NCBI RefSeq assembly: GCF_002205845.1
Contig: NZ_NISI01000001.1
Coordinates: 868,001-932,000, forward strand
Reading direction: 5' to 3'
DNA length: 64,000 nt
DNA from: Roseateles puraquae
GTDB lineage: Bacteria; Pseudomonadota; Gammaproteobacteria; Burkholderiales; Burkholderiaceae_C
The position numbers were made by a program, and so were the translations under genes. Below the pieces are notes generated by a model. That model had not been told where the DNA came from and did not search any database. It was given only the letters and a program-made list of their open reading frames with translations. Shown here one piece after another: positions 12,829-22,746 of the stretch (the stretch's first letter is position 1; each line of letters opens with the position of its first letter).

Positions 12829-13620
12829 TCAGTCTTCGAAGCGGCCGGTGTCCAGCTGCTGGGTCTCGGGCGACTGCGGATGCTTGCGGCGCAGTTGCAG
12901 GGACAGATCGTCCACCGCGCTGGTATTGCCGGTCTTGCGCTCGATGCGCAGCTGCAACCACAAGCTCTGGGCATTGGCCTGATCCGGCTGGCTGTTCACC
13001 CGCTTCACGTAGAAGCGGGCGCGCTCGTACTCGGCGTTGCGGTAGAGCACTTCGGACAGGTTGACCGCGATGACGGGGCTGGCCGGGTCGAGTTCGAAGG
13101 CACGCAGCAGCGTCTTCTCGGCCACCAGCAAGCGACCGGAACGTGCCTCGCAAACCCCCTTGGCGAGCAGCGTGCGGGCGGGCGCGCGATAGCTGGGCTG
13201 GGAGAGGGCCTGGTCGAACAAGGCATCGGCCGTCTGCCAGCGCTGCTGCTGGCACAAGAACCAGCCGTAGTTGTGCAAGGTGTCGGGGTCGCCGGGGTAA
13301 ACGGCCAGGGCACGACGAAACGCCTCTTCGGCCAGCTGGCTGTCGCCCATGGCGGCGTAGATCAGGCCGCGCAGGTTGACGGCTTCCCGCATGTCGGGCT
13401 TGGCCTGCAGCGCGAGCTTGAGCTCGTCCAGCGCCGTGTTGAGCTGCCCGCGGGAAAAGTAGCCCTGGGCCAGCTCCAGGCGAATGGCCGCCCGGCGGTC
13501 GCCATCGGTCTGGTCGGAATCGGTCTTGATCTCCCGGTTGGCACTGGGGCCGGTGCCGGCGCAGGCCGCCAGCAGGAGAGCAGTGAGTGCGATCGTCAGG
13601 GTAGGCAGCAGGCGCTTCAT
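12829..13620 (-). CDS. pilW: Type IV pilus biogenesis/stability lipoprotein PilW (PilF-like)
   Basis: Outer-membrane TPR lipoprotein that helps PilQ secretin multimers assemble in type IV pilus systems. The 263-residue product starts MKRLLPTL, has lipobox LAAC (Cys20), and shows tandem TPR motifs (ARLGY-type helices such as AEEAFRRALAVYPGDPDTLHNYG). The chosen ATG follows a GAGGA ribosome site; the open frame extends eight codons further upstream. No other pilus gene is in the window, but this rlmN-pilW-rodZ order is conserved in proteobacteria. Confidence 0.92.
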   Translation of the reverse strand: MKRLLPTLTIALTALLLAACAGTGPSANREIKTDSDQTDGDRRAAIRLELAQGYFSRGQLNTALDELKLALQAKPDMREAVNLRGLIYAAMGDSQLAEEAFRRALAVYPGDPDTLHNYGWFLCQQQRWQTADALFDQALSQPSYRAPARTLLAKGVCEARSGRLLVAEKTLLRAFELDPASPVIAVNLSEVLYRNAEYERARFYVKRVNSQPDQANAQSLWLQLRIERKTGNTSAVDDLSLQLRRKHPQSPETQQLDTGRFED

Positions 13621-13640
13621 CAAATCCTCGAGGGGTGGCG

Positions 13641-14750
13641 TCACCCGGATTTGGCCACCGTCACGGGGGCCCTGACCATGCGGATATGCGCGCGGGTGCG
13701 GTCCTGCACCTCACCCGCCAACTGGCCGCAAGCGGCATCGATGTCGTCACCGCGTGTCTTGCGCACGGTGGTGACGATGCCGGCCTGGATCAGCACTTCG
13801 GCAAAGGCCTGCACCCGCGCGTTGGTGCTGCGCGTGAGGCCCGACGCCGGGAAGGGGTTGAACGGGATGAGATTGAGCTTGCAGCTCACCTTGTTCCTGA
13901 GCAGCCGCACCAGCTCCATCGCCTGCTCGGGCGAATCGTTCACCTCTTGCAGCATGCAGTACTCGAAGGTGATGAAGTCGCGCGGCGCCTTCTCGAGATA
14001 GCGGTTGCAGGCCGCCAGCAGTTCGTCGATCGGGTACTTCTTGTTCAACGGCACGAGCTGGTCGCGCAGGGGGTCGGTCGGCGCGTGCAGGCTCACCGCC
14101 AGCGCCACCGGGCAGTCCTCGCGCAGCCGGTCGATCATGGGTACGACGCCCGAGGTGGACACCGTCACCCGGCGGCGGCTCAGGCCGTAGCCGTGGTCGT
14201 CCAGCATGGTCTTGAGCGCCGGGACAAGCTGGTCGTAGTTCTGCAGCGGCTCGCCCATGCCCATCATCACCACGTTGGAGATGACGCGCTCGGTGGTGTT
14301 CTGGCGCCGGCGCAGGTTGTGCTCGGCAAACCAGAGCTGGGCCACGATCTCAGCCGTGGTCAGGTTGCGGCTGAAGCCTTGATGGCCGGTCGAGCAGAAG
14401 CGGCAGCCCACGGCACAGCCGGCCTGGCTGGAGACGCACAGCGTGCCCCGGTCGTCTTCGGGGATGAACACGGCCTCGACGGCATTGCCCGCGCCGACAT
14501 CGAACAGCCACTTGATGGTGCCGTCCGCGGAGACATGCTCGGAGATGACGTCCAGCCCCCGGATGACCGCGCGGCCGGCGAGCTTCTCGCGCAGGGACTT
14601 AGCAAGGTCGGACATCTGATCGAAGTCCGACGCGCCCTTTTGGTGGATCCAGCGGAAGAGCTGGGTCGCACGGAATTTCTTTTCGCCCAGTTGCTCGCAG
14701 TAGGCGGCCAGGCCTGGCAGATCGAAACCGAGCAGGTTGACCGCTTGCAT
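13641..14750 (-). CDS. rlmN: 23S rRNA (adenine2503-C2) methyltransferase RlmN
   Basis: Radical-SAM enzyme methylating C2 of A2503 in 23S rRNA and A37 in some tRNAs. The 369-residue protein has the CxxxCxxC cluster motif in [11 protein letters not shown] (near residue 115) and the [11 protein letters not shown] segment (near 170). A conserved cysteine, needed for the methyl-transfer mechanism, is found near the C-terminus (DIDAACGQL, about 345). The ATG at 14750 is preceded by AGGAAG at good spacing and gives the usual [14 protein letters not shown] start. Confidence 0.97.
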   Translation of the reverse strand: MQAVNLLGFDLPGLAAYCEQLGEKKFRATQLFRWIHQKGASDFDQMSDLAKSLREKLAGRAVIRGLDVISEHVSADGTIKWLFDVGAGNAVEAVFIPEDDRGTLCVSSQAGCAVGCRFCSTGHQGFSRNLTTAEIVAQLWFAEHNLRRRQNTTERVISNVVMMGMGEPLQNYDQLVPALKTMLDDHGYGLSRRRVTVSTSGVVPMIDRLREDCPVALAVSLHAPTDPLRDQLVPLNKKYPIDELLAACNRYLEKAPRDFITFEYCMLQEVNDSPEQAMELVRLLRNKVSCKLNLIPFNPFPASGLTRSTNARVQAFAEVLIQAGIVTTVRKTRGDDIDAACGQLAGEVQDRTRAHIRMVRAPVTVAKSG

Positions 14751-14790
14751 ACGAACTTCCTGGGCCGGGGTCACCGACCCCGTTAGGGGA

Positions 14791-15219
14791 TCAACGACCA
14801 GCGTAGACGTTCATGCCGGGGAAGAAGAAGGCCACTTCAGCAGCGGCCGTCTCGGCGGCGTCGGAGCCGTGCACGGCGTTGGCGTCGATGCTGTCAGCGA
14901 AGTCGGCGCGGATGGTGCCCTTCTCGGCCTTCTTGGGGTCGGTCGCGCCCATCAGGTCGCGGTTCTTCAGGATGGCGCCTTCGCCTTGCAGCGCCTGGAT
15001 CATCACCGGGCCGCTGATCATGAAGTTGACCAGGTCGTTGAAGAAGGGGCGGGCCTTGTGGACGGCGTAGAAGGCTTCAGCCTCGCCACGCGACAGGTGC
15101 ACCATCTTGGCGGCCACGATCTTCAGACCGGCGGCTTCGAAGCGGGCATAGATCTGGCCGATGACGTTCTTCGCCACGGCATCGGGCTTGATGATGGACA
15201 GGGTGGTTTCGATCGCCAT
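14791..15219 (-). CDS. ndk: Nucleoside diphosphate kinase
   Basis: Transfers the gamma phosphate from ATP to other nucleoside diphosphates through a phosphohistidine. The 142-residue product starts [15 protein letters not shown] and contains the active-site segment NAVHGSDA, with His at about residue 117. The ATG has an AGGAG ribosome site six bases upstream. It appears to open the ndk-rlmN-pilW-rodZ-ispG-hisS run and lies 82 bases after rluB. Confidence 0.98.
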   Translation of the reverse strand: MAIETTLSIIKPDAVAKNVIGQIYARFEAAGLKIVAAKMVHLSRGEAEAFYAVHKARPFFNDLVNFMISGPVMIQALQGEGAILKNRDLMGATDPKKAEKGTIRADFADSIDANAVHGSDAAETAAAEVAFFFPGMNVYAGR

Positions 15220-15301
15220 GGTGTTCTCCTGGAGGGGCGTATTGGACAAAGCCTGCGATTGTAGCGGGCAGGGATGACCCTAATCGGTCATCCCGCGAGG
15301 A

Positions 15302-17320
15302 TCAACGGTTGCGGCCGCCAAAGCCGCCGCCCGAGCGGCCACCGCCGCCCTTGCCGCCCCGCCCGCCGCCGCCACCGCCGCGGCGCAGGAACGCATCACC
15401 GCCGATGTAACCGACCGAGGTCTGCATCGGGTCCGGCTCGCGCGGGCCGCCGCCCTTGTTGCCGCCCTTGCCCGGCTTGCTGCCGCCATAGGGGCTGCTG
15501 CCGCCGGCACCGAAGCCCTGAGGAAGACCACGCTTGCCGCCCGTGGCGTGGCGGCGGTCGAAGGTCTGCTCCAGCGGATTGATGTGGTGGGGGATGAAGT
15601 CGTCATCCTCCTCGTCGTCATCCCGGCGCGGGGCGCGTTCTTCGCGCTGCATGCGCGGCTGCTGCGGCTCGGGCGGGCGGCTCGGACGCGGGCCCACGCC
15701 GCTGTGGCGGTCATCGGAGCGACGCTTGTTGCGGTCGCCCTTGCCCCCCTGCCCTTGCTGCTGGCCCTTGCCCTGCGGCTGGCCCTGGCCGGCCTGGCCA
15801 TTGTGGGAACCATGCCCCGCCAGGCGGCGGATGACGCGAACGTCGTCGTCGCCCAGTTCGACCCACACACCGCGCTTGAGGCCGCGCGGCAGCACCACGG
15901 TGCCGTAGCGGATGCGGATCAGGCGACTCACCACCATGCCGACCGCCTCGAACAGCTTGCGCACCTCGCGGTTGCGGCCTTCGGTGATGACGACGCGGTA
16001 CCAGCGGTTGGCGCCTTCGCCGCCGCCGTCCTCGATGCTCTTGAACGACGCCGTCTGGCCGTCCACGTTCACACCTTCGAGCAGCTTGCTGCGCTGCTCG
16101 TCGGACAGCGAGCCCAGCACCCGCGCCGCGTATTCACGCTCGACGCCGAAGCGCGGATGCATCAGCTGGTTGGCCAGTTCGCCCGAATTGGTGAAGAGCA
16201 GCAGGCCCTCGGTGTTGATGTCCAGGCGGCCGACGGATTGCCACTTCTGGCCCTGCACGCGCGGTAGCGTGCGGAAGACGGTCGGCCGGCCTTCGGGGTC
16301 GTTGAAGGTCGAGACTTCGCCGGTGGGCTTGTGGTACGCCAGGATGCGCGGGTTGGGCGGAGAGATGCGCACACGGACTTCCTTGCCGTTCACACGCACC
16401 TTGTCGCCGAAGGAAATGCGCTGGCCGACGTGAGCCACCTCGCCATTCACTTCGATCTTGCCCTCGGCGATCCATTCCTCGATGTCGCGGCGGGAGCCGA
16501 TGCCGGACTGGGCCAGCACCTTCTGCAGCTTGGGGGCATCGGCGTCCGGGGCCAGCACGCGCTTGCCTTCACCTTCCTCGCCCTCGGCCGAGGCTTCAGC
16601 CGGTTCTGGCGCCAGCACGGGCGGCTCGGCAGCCGGACCTTCGGACTCGGCATCCAGCGTGCCCGACAGCACGTCGGCAAAGCGGGCGACGGCAGCCTCG
16701 ACCAGCTCGGGTGCCAGCACGGGGCCGGCCAGTTCGCCGCCGGCAGTGCCCTGCGCGGCCGCCTGGCGCTCGGCGCGTTCCTTGCGGTTGCGGCGGCGGT
16801 TGCGGCCGCGACCACCCCGTTCGCCGTCTTCGCCGCCGGCATCGCTGCCGCCGTCGCCGTCAGCGTCGGCGTCGCCATCGTCATTGCTGTCGACCCGGGC
16901 GCCGCCCTCGGCCGCCGCGATCGGCGCGGGTGCAGGCGAAGCGGGCACCTCCGGCGCCAGCGTGAACAGCGGCAAGGGCGCCGGTGCCTCCGCCGGCGTC
17001 GGGCCTTGCGCTTCGGCAGCGGCGGCGGTCTTGCGCGGTGCGCGCTTGCGCGCCGGGGCCGGTGCTGCGGCCTCGGCGGCTTCGACTGCCGGCGCGGCTT
17101 GCGCGGCAACTTCGGCGACCGCCTCAGCGGCGGGGTCGGCCTTGCGGCGGGTGCGCTTGGCGGGCACCGGTGCCTCGACCGCAGCCGACGCTTCGGCAGG
17201 GGCTTCGGCGGCGGCCTCGGCGACCGCGGCCTTCGTCGTGCGACGGCGCTTGGGCGCCGCAGGCGCCTCGGCGTCGGCAGCGTTGGGCAGGGGCTTGTCT
17301 TGATCAGCTGCGTCGTTCAT
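15302..17320 (-). CDS. rluB: 23S rRNA pseudouridine synthase RluB with long disordered extensions
   Basis: Makes pseudouridine 2605 in 23S rRNA. The 672-residue protein is far longer than a typical RluB (about 300). Residues 1-260 are Ala/Glu/Pro-rich with basic clusters such as [17 protein letters not shown] and ARKRAPRK. The S4 RNA-binding domain follows (about 262-325, [20 protein letters not shown]), then the catalytic core with Asp in [13 protein letters not shown] near 367. Residues from about 500 are Gln/Gly/Arg-rich and end in [19 protein letters not shown]. Its ATG overlaps the scpB stop. Confidence 0.94.
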   Translation of the reverse strand: MNDAADQDKPLPNAADAEAPAAPKRRRTTKAAVAEAAAEAPAEASAAVEAPVPAKRTRRKADPAAEAVAEVAAQAAPAVEAAEAAAPAPARKRAPRKTAAAAEAQGPTPAEAPAPLPLFTLAPEVPASPAPAPIAAAEGGARVDSNDDGDADADGDGGSDAGGEDGERGGRGRNRRRNRKERAERQAAAQGTAGGELAGPVLAPELVEAAVARFADVLSGTLDAESEGPAAEPPVLAPEPAEASAEGEEGEGKRVLAPDADAPKLQKVLAQSGIGSRRDIEEWIAEGKIEVNGEVAHVGQRISFGDKVRVNGKEVRVRISPPNPRILAYHKPTGEVSTFNDPEGRPTVFRTLPRVQGQKWQSVGRLDINTEGLLLFTNSGELANQLMHPRFGVEREYAARVLGSLSDEQRSKLLEGVNVDGQTASFKSIEDGGGEGANRWYRVVITEGRNREVRKLFEAVGMVVSRLIRIRYGTVVLPRGLKRGVWVELGDDDVRVIRRLAGHGSHNGQAGQGQPQGKGQQQGQGGKGDRNKRRSDDRHSGVGPRPSRPPEPQQPRMQREERAPRRDDDEEDDDFIPHHINPLEQTFDRRHATGGKRGLPQGFGAGGSSPYGGSKPGKGGNKGGGPREPDPMQTSVGYIGGDAFLRRGGGGGGRGGKGGGGRSGGGFGGRNR

Positions 17321-18267
17321 GCGGATTCAGGCTGGGTTGCAGGGGGCGGATCATTCAGATCGGTCGGGGGGAGCGCAGGCGTGCCGTCAGCACCGAACAG
17401 GCTGCTGGAGGGCACGGGCGGGGCCGCGTGAGATGCGGTCTGCGGCGCCGGCTCAGGCGCGCTGGCCGGCGTAGGTTCAACAAGGGGTTCGCACAGGGCG
17501 GCAGGCACTGCCGCTTCGGATGTCTGCGCGGTCGCTGCGTCTTCCAGCACCGCTTCAGGAGCGGCAGCGTCAGAGGCCACGGCCGCCACGGTGACGGGCA
17601 CCGGGGCAGCTTGCTCGTCCACGGGCGGCTCGGTCGACGGCGCCTCGGTGGCGCCCGTGGCCGCCTGCTGGGCTGGCGCAGCGTCGTCGGCCACGGCCTC
17701 AGGCTCCTCGGCGTCGAGCAGTTGGCCCTGCAGCGCCTCGAAGGCCGGCGGCTCGCTGCCCACCTCCAGTGCGGGGAGCTGTTCAAGGCTGGCCAGGCCC
17801 AGGTCGTCAAGGAAGGCCTTGGTCGTCGCGTACAGCGCGGGCCGGCCCGGGGTTTCGCGGTGACCGATGGCCTCGACCCAGCCGCGGTCCTCGAGCTGCT
17901 TGATGATCTGACTGGCGACGACGACGCCGCGAATGTCTTCGATGTCGCCTCGCGTCACCGGCTGCCGGTAGGCAATGATGGCCAGCGTCTCCATGACCGC
18001 ACGCGAGTAGCGCGGCGGCTTCTCGGGGTGCAGGCGATCGAGGTACTCGCGCATCTCCGGCCGGCTCTGGAAGCGCCAGCCGGACGCGATGGCCACCAGC
18101 TCCACGCCGCGGCCCTCCCAGTCGCGGCTGAGCTCGTCGAGCAGGCTGCGCAGGGTATCGGCGCCGAGTTCGTCGGCGAACAGGCTGCGCAGCTCGCGAA
18201 GCGTCAACGGCTGCGAGGCACAGATCAGCGCGGTCTCGAGGACGCGCTTGGCATCCTGGGTATTCAT
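17317..18267 (-). CDS. scpB: Segregation and condensation protein ScpB
   Basis: ScpB is a winged-helix kleisin-associated subunit of the SMC-ScpAB chromosome condensation complex. The 316-residue product has the two winged-helix domains in residues 1-165 ([58 protein letters not shown]). The last 130 residues are a low-complexity Ala/Glu/Pro/Thr tail, longer than usual. scpA is not adjacent in this window. It overlaps rluB by four bases, and scpB-rluB pairing is common in proteobacteria. Confidence 0.95.
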   Translation of the reverse strand: MNTQDAKRVLETALICASQPLTLRELRSLFADELGADTLRSLLDELSRDWEGRGVELVAIASGWRFQSRPEMREYLDRLHPEKPPRYSRAVMETLAIIAYRQPVTRGDIEDIRGVVVASQIIKQLEDRGWVEAIGHRETPGRPALYATTKAFLDDLGLASLEQLPALEVGSEPPAFEALQGQLLDAEEPEAVADDAAPAQQAATGATEAPSTEPPVDEQAAPVPVTVAAVASDAAAPEAVLEDAATAQTSEAAVPAALCEPLVEPTPASAPEPAPQTASHAAPPVPSSSLFGADGTPALPPTDLNDPPPATQPESA

Positions 18268-18505
18268 GAACGCAATTGCGCCCTCAATCAGGCCAAGTCT
18301 GGCAATCCGCCTGGGCTTCGGCGCTCCCAGCGCTCGTCAAGCCATGCAGACGGGGTCGGTCCGCGCGTCGTCGAGGGGCTCATCAGCCGGCCAGCGGGAC
18401 GCTTACGGGGTGGTTGACCGGCGGGCGGAAGAACTGCAGACCGCGCGGGTCGCGCCTCAAACGGCGCGCTGGCTGCCACGACAACCGGGGCGCATTGTAG
18501 CCCGC
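18268..18505. other. 238-base intergenic stretch between scpB and rluD
   Basis: No convincing gene is seen here. A minus-strand frame of 73 codons (18288-18509, TTG start overlapping the rluD stop) is open, but its Pro/Arg/Ser-rich product shows no recognisable motif. The scpB promoter and leader are presumably in this stretch, but no clear hexamers were identified. Confidence 0.5.
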
Positions 18506-19504
18506 TCAATCAGGCAGGTCCGAAGCGCCGATCCCGGCCCAGGCCGAGGCCATGTCGGCAGGCAGCGGCGCGCGCAGGCTGAGCACCTCCCCCGTGACGG
18601 GATGGGTGAAGCCCAACCGCGCCGCGTGCAGCGCCTGCCGCACCAGACCCAGGGCCGGCGCGCCGCCGTACAAGGCATCGGCCAGCAGGGGATGGCCGCG
18701 GTGGGTCAGGTGCACGCGGATCTGGTGGGTGCGACCGGTGTGCAACACGCAGTGCACCGCGCTCACCGCCCGCCCCTGCACCTCGCCCACGCCCAGCGGA
18801 TAGACATCGGTGCGGGCCGGCTTGCCGAGGTTGGCGGGGGCCACGGCCATCTTGACGCGCGATACCGGGTCGCGTCGCAAGGCCTGCTCGACGGTCAAGG
18901 GCTCCTCGACGCGACCCCAGGTGAGCGCAAGGTACTCGCGGTGCACCTCGCGGGCGGCGATCTGGCGGGTCAGCGCGGTCACGGCTTCCAGTGTCTTGCC
19001 CACGACCATCAAGCCGCTGGTGTCCTTGTCCAGCCGATGCACGATGCCCGCACGGGGCAGCCCGGCCGCCGCTGGATGGTGGGCCAGCAGCCCGTTCATG
19101 AGCGTGCCTGACCAGTTGCCGGCCGCCGGGTGCACCACGAGACCCGCCGGCTTGTTGACGACGGCCACGTGCTCGTCCTCGTAGACGAAGTCGAGCGCCA
19201 TCGGCTCGGCCCGGAAGGCACGGCTTTCGTCGGTCGGCTGCAGCTCGACCTCGATGCGCTGGCCGGCACGCAGCTTGTGGGCCGACTTGGTCAACGCCCG
19301 CCCGTCCACCTGCACGCAGCCTCGCTCGATGAGGGCCTGCAAATGGTTGCGCGAGAACTCGGGCGCCAGGCCCGTCAGCCAGCGATCCAGCCGCTCGCCA
19401 TGGCCAGCGGCATCGACCTCGGCAACGCGGCGTTCGACTTCCTGCGCCTCATCGGCCTCCGTCTCGAAGTCTTCTGGAACCCCCACCCTATACTCCGCGT
19501 CCAT
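18506..19504 (-). CDS. rluD: 23S rRNA pseudouridine synthase RluD
   Basis: Makes pseudouridines 1911, 1915 and 1917 in helix 69 of 23S rRNA. The 332-residue protein has an N-terminal S4 domain (LDRWLTGLAPEFSRNHLQAL) and the RluA-family catalytic motif HRLDKDTSGLMVV, with the Asp near residue 170. The ATG at 19504 follows AGGGA at good spacing. An ATG at 19549 is in frame but has no ribosome site and would overlap the bamD start codon. bamD diverges 43 bases away, the conserved rluD/bamD arrangement. Confidence 0.96.
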   Translation of the reverse strand: MDAEYRVGVPEDFETEADEAQEVERRVAEVDAAGHGERLDRWLTGLAPEFSRNHLQALIERGCVQVDGRALTKSAHKLRAGQRIEVELQPTDESRAFRAEPMALDFVYEDEHVAVVNKPAGLVVHPAAGNWSGTLMNGLLAHHPAAAGLPRAGIVHRLDKDTSGLMVVGKTLEAVTALTRQIAAREVHREYLALTWGRVEEPLTVEQALRRDPVSRVKMAVAPANLGKPARTDVYPLGVGEVQGRAVSAVHCVLHTGRTHQIRVHLTHRGHPLLADALYGGAPALGLVRQALHAARLGFTHPVTGEVLSLRAPLPADMASAWAGIGASDLPD

Positions 19505-19547
19505 TGTTCCCTGTGACCGGCCGGCAGCATCGCCGTCGACTTCAGAC

Positions 19548-20363
19548 ATGTTTGTTGAGAAATTCAAGGCCGGCCGCGTTGTCGCCGGTGCTGTGGTGAT
19601 GGCGCTTGCGCTCGGCTTGAGCGGCTGCGGCTCCGCGCCCAAGGAGGACCCCAACTCCCAGGCAGCGCTGGACAAATTGTATGCAGACGCCAAGGACGAC
19701 CTGAACGCCGGCAGCTACGACCGCGCGATCAAGACGCTCGAGAAGATCGAAGGCCGTGCGGCGGGCACGACCATGGGCCAGCAAGCCACGCTCGACGTCG
19801 CCTGGGCCTACTACCGCACCGGTGAACGCGCCCAGGCCATCACGACGCTGGACCGCTTCATCAAGCTCAACCCGTCCAGCCCGGCGATGGACTACGCCCT
19901 CTACATGAAGGGCATCGTCAACTTCAACGAAGACCTGGGCCTGTTCGGCCGCCTGGCCAATCAAGACGTCGCCGAGCGCGACCAGCAGGCCTCGCGCGAG
20001 GCCCTGCTGTCCTTCCGCCAGCTGGTGGAGCAGTTCCCCGACTCCAAGTACTCCGCCGACGCGTCCCTGCGCATCAACTTCATCACGAACACGCTGGCCG
20101 CCTACGAGATCCACGTGGCGCGCTACTACTTCAACCGCAAGGCCTACGTGGCCGCGGCCAACCGCGCGCAGTCAGCAGTGGCGGAGTTCCAGCATGCGCC
20201 CGGCATCGAGGAAGGCCTGTTCATCATGGCGGAGAGCTACGACAAGCTGGGTCTGGACCAACTCCGCGACGACGCCCGCCGTGTGTTGGACAAGAACTTC
20301 CCCGACAGCCAGTACGCCAGCGGCAACGCCGGCAAGCGCAAGCCCTGGTGGCAGCTCTGGTGA
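19548..20363 (+). CDS. bamD: Outer membrane assembly lipoprotein BamD
   Basis: Essential TPR lipoprotein of the BAM outer-membrane insertion complex. The 271-residue product has signal peptide MFVEKFKAGRVVAGAVVMAL with lipobox LSGC (Cys near 26), then TPR repeats (AGSYDRAIKTLEKIEGRA; AQAITTLDRFIKLNPSSPA; YYFNRKAYVAAANRAQSAV). Length and sequence fit the ComL/YfiO family. It is transcribed away from rluD and followed directly by an intrinsic terminator. The ribosome site before the ATG is weak. Confidence 0.96.
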   Translation: MFVEKFKAGRVVAGAVVMALALGLSGCGSAPKEDPNSQAALDKLYADAKDDLNAGSYDRAIKTLEKIEGRAAGTTMGQQATLDVAWAYYRTGERAQAITTLDRFIKLNPSSPAMDYALYMKGIVNFNEDLGLFGRLANQDVAERDQQASREALLSFRQLVEQFPDSKYSADASLRINFITNTLAAYEIHVARYYFNRKAYVAAANRAQSAVAEFQHAPGIEEGLFIMAESYDKLGLDQLRDDARRVLDKNFPDSQYASGNAGKRKPWWQLW

Positions 20364-20370
20364 TGTGAAT

Positions 20371-20405
20371 CGGACGGGCCTTCGGGCCCGTTTCCGCTTT
20401 TTGGG
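20371..20405 (+). terminator. Intrinsic terminator after bamD
   Basis: A stem ACGGGCC / GGCCCGT (20374-20380 with 20385-20391) around a TTCG tetraloop is followed by TTTCCGCTTTTT. The outer CGGA/TCCG arms can extend the stem with a two-base bulge. It lies 10 bases past the bamD stop, in the convergent gap with the helicase gene. Confidence 0.85.
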
Positions 20406-20442
20406 CTGGCTTTTGGGCCGGCCGTGATGGCCCGGGTGTCCG

Positions 20443-22494
20443 TCAGCCGCGCGCCTGATGCAGCTGCTGCAACCAGGCGAGCGCCTCGGCCTCGTTGGCC
20501 ACCGGCGTCATCGGCGGCAGGGCGGCGCGAAGTCGGCGGCCGTAATTCATGCCGGCCATGCGCGGGTCGCACACCACCAGCAAGCCGCGGTCGATCTCGG
20601 TACGGATGAGCCGGCCGGCGCCCTGCTTCAAGGCGATGGCGGCCTCGGCCACGAAGTACTCGGCAAAGGCATTGCGACCCTGCGCCTCCAGCCGCTGCAC
20701 ACGGGCCTCCACCAGGGGGTCGTTGGGCGGCGGAAAGGGCAGCTTGTCGATGACGACGCATTGCAGCGCATCCCCCGGCACGTCAATGCCTTCCCAGAAG
20801 CTGGCTGACCCGACCAGCACCGACGCCGGATCGTCCAGGAAGCGTTGCAGCAGCAACCGCTTGGGCAGCGCCCCCTGCTGCAGCACGGTGATGGCATCGC
20901 CGGCTTCCTCGAAGCGCTCTCGCAGCGCGTCAGCCACCGTCTGCAGATTGCGCAGCGTGGTGGTCAGCACAAAGGTACGGCCGCCCAGGGCCCGCGCCAG
21001 GCGCGAAGCCAGCAGCGCGACGCTGGCCGGGTGGTGCGGCTCGCTCGGTTTGGGAAAGCCGCGCGGCACGTAGAGGCGGGCATTCGCCGGGTAGTCGAAG
21101 GGGCTGCCCACGCGCAGCACCTCGGCGTCGCCCAAGCCCGCAGGCTCGGTGAACCAGGTCAGGCCTTCGTCATCGCCCAGCGTGGCGGAGGTGAACACCC
21201 AGGCCTTGGGCGCGGCTTCCAGTTGCTGCTGCATCGCCTCGCGGATGTCCAGCGGCGACTCGACCAGGCGGGCGGCATGCGGACTGATGTCGATCCAGCG
21301 CACATCACCCGGGTCGGGCTCGGCGGCAAAGACACGGGCCAGGTCGCGCAACATCTGTGCGCGCTCGCAGAGCCGGGCAAAGTCGGGTGAGGCCTCACGC
21401 ACCGCCGTCAAGGCCTCCAGCGCCGCGGCCGTGGCGTTCTCGACGCCCGCCAATGCCTCGCCGAAGGCCGGTTGGGCCGCCCTCTCCTTCCATGCGAGCT
21501 TGAGCGTGCCGCGCAGCTCTCGCCCGCCGGTCGCGAGCGCGCCGGCAGCGGCCAGGCGCAACTCGCGCGCCGCCTTCTCGACGCCGGCCTGTAGCGCCTG
21601 CCAATCGTTCACGCCCCGCGCATGGGCCAGGCCCTGGGCAAGCAGGTCTCGGGCAAAGTCGATCAAGGCCGCCGTGCCGAGCAGCGTGCCGAGGAACTGC
21701 ACGCCCGCTTCCGCCAGTTGGTGGGCCTCGTCGAAGATGGCGATCTCCACACTGGGCAGCAGCTCCGCCACGCCGGTGTCGCGCAGCGTCATGTCGGCGA
21801 AGAAGAGATGGTGGTTGACCACCACCACATCGGCCTCCATCGCCTCGCGCCGCGCCTTCACCACGAAGCAGGCCTTCCAGTCAGGGCACTCCTGGCCCAG
21901 GCAGTTCTCCCGGCTGGAGCTGACGATGGGAATGATGGGCGAGCGCTCATCCAGGCCGTCGATCTCGGCGAAGTCGCCGGTCGTGGTGCCAAGCGCCCAG
22001 CGCTCGATGCGCGCCAGTGACAGTGCGGTACGGCGGTCGGGAAACTCACCCGACACCCGGGCTTCTTTCATGCGATGCAGGCACAGATAGCTGCCGCGGC
22101 CCTTCAGCAAGGCCAGACGCACGGGGGTGTTGAGCGCCTTGGCCAGGCGTGGCAGGTCGCGCAGGAAGAGCTGGTCCTGCAGGCTCTTGGTGGCAGTGCT
22201 GATCAAGGCCCGGCTGCCGGCCAGCAGCGCAGGCACCAGGTAGGCGAAGGTCTTGCCGACGCCGGTGCCCGCCTCCACCACCAGCGCCTGTCGCCGGCTC
22301 AGGGCGCGCGCCACGGCGCGGCTCATGTGCAGCTGCGGCGCGCGGGGCTTGTAGCCGGGGTCCAGCCTGGCCAGTGGCCCTGATTCGTCAAAGGCCGCGA
22401 GCACCGACTGCTCCAGTTCGTCAGCCGCCGGCGGCGCGGCCGGCGTGGCCTGGTCGAGCGCGTCGAGCCAGTCGTCCAGGTCAGGCGAGGTCAT
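20443..22494 (-). CDS. yoaA: DinG/YoaA-type ATP-dependent DNA helicase
   Basis: Superfamily 2 XPD-like 5'-3' helicase of the DinG/YoaA group, involved in replication-fork or damage repair. The 683-residue protein has Walker A EAGTGVGKTFAYL (near 72), the DEAH box IFDEAHQLAEAG (near 252) and four cysteines between the two that fit the iron-sulfur cluster: one in GSYLCLHRM and three in ENCLGQECPDWKACF. The C-terminal helicase motif QGAGRLIRTEIDRGLL is present. It shares 14 bases with the upstream DUF465 gene. YoaA is preferred over DinG on length and overall look. Confidence 0.9.
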   Translation of the reverse strand: MTSPDLDDWLDALDQATPAAPPAADELEQSVLAAFDESGPLARLDPGYKPRAPQLHMSRAVARALSRRQALVVEAGTGVGKTFAYLVPALLAGSRALISTATKSLQDQLFLRDLPRLAKALNTPVRLALLKGRGSYLCLHRMKEARVSGEFPDRRTALSLARIERWALGTTTGDFAEIDGLDERSPIIPIVSSSRENCLGQECPDWKACFVVKARREAMEADVVVVNHHLFFADMTLRDTGVAELLPSVEIAIFDEAHQLAEAGVQFLGTLLGTAALIDFARDLLAQGLAHARGVNDWQALQAGVEKAARELRLAAAGALATGGRELRGTLKLAWKERAAQPAFGEALAGVENATAAALEALTAVREASPDFARLCERAQMLRDLARVFAAEPDPGDVRWIDISPHAARLVESPLDIREAMQQQLEAAPKAWVFTSATLGDDEGLTWFTEPAGLGDAEVLRVGSPFDYPANARLYVPRGFPKPSEPHHPASVALLASRLARALGGRTFVLTTTLRNLQTVADALRERFEEAGDAITVLQQGALPKRLLLQRFLDDPASVLVGSASFWEGIDVPGDALQCVVIDKLPFPPPNDPLVEARVQRLEAQGRNAFAEYFVAEAAIALKQGAGRLIRTEIDRGLLVVCDPRMAGMNYGRRLRAALPPMTPVANEAEALAWLQQLHQARG

Positions 22495-22684
22495 CGGGCG
22501 CGGTGCTCGCTTCCAGGCGGGTGATCATGTCGCGCAGCGCCAGCCGGCGCTTCTTGAGACGCTGCAGGGCCAGCTCGTCCAGCGGCGTCTGCTCGACCAG
22601 GCGGTCGATCATGGCGTCCAGATCGGCGTGCTCGATGCGCAGCTCGATGAGCCGCCGCGTCAACGAGTGAAGTTCTTCATCCAT
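22481..22684 (-). CDS. Small DUF465 (YdcH-like) coiled-coil protein
   Basis: A 67-residue all-helical protein with heptad-like leucine spacing (LTRRLIELRIEHADLDAMI; LQRLKKRRLALRDMITRLE). The core pattern HADLDxxI...LKKRRLALRD fits the DUF465/YdcH family of unknown function. Its last 14 bases overlap the helicase start, so the two are probably co-transcribed. The divergent PP2C gene starts 62 bases away. Confidence 0.88.
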   Translation of the reverse strand: MDEELHSLTRRLIELRIEHADLDAMIDRLVEQTPLDELALQRLKKRRLALRDMITRLEASTAPDDLA

Positions 22685-22746
22685 CCGGGGGGGAGCACAG
22701 GCGTCAATGCGCGGGACAGGGGTAGCGGGCCAGTATAGTTTTCGGC

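Noticed and set aside
16331-17431. Ala/Arg/Gly-repeat-rich plus-strand frames opposite the rluB tail, resembling a repeat protein
   Set aside because: The low complexity of the rluB N-terminal extension creates repetitive antisense frames. The real rluB frame carries S4 and catalytic motifs.
18288-18509. 73-codon minus-strand frame between rluD and scpB with a TTG start overlapping the rluD stop
   Set aside because: The position suggests coupling, but the product is Pro/Arg/Ser-rich with no motif. The overlap is trivial, because any TGA preceded by T gives TTGA.
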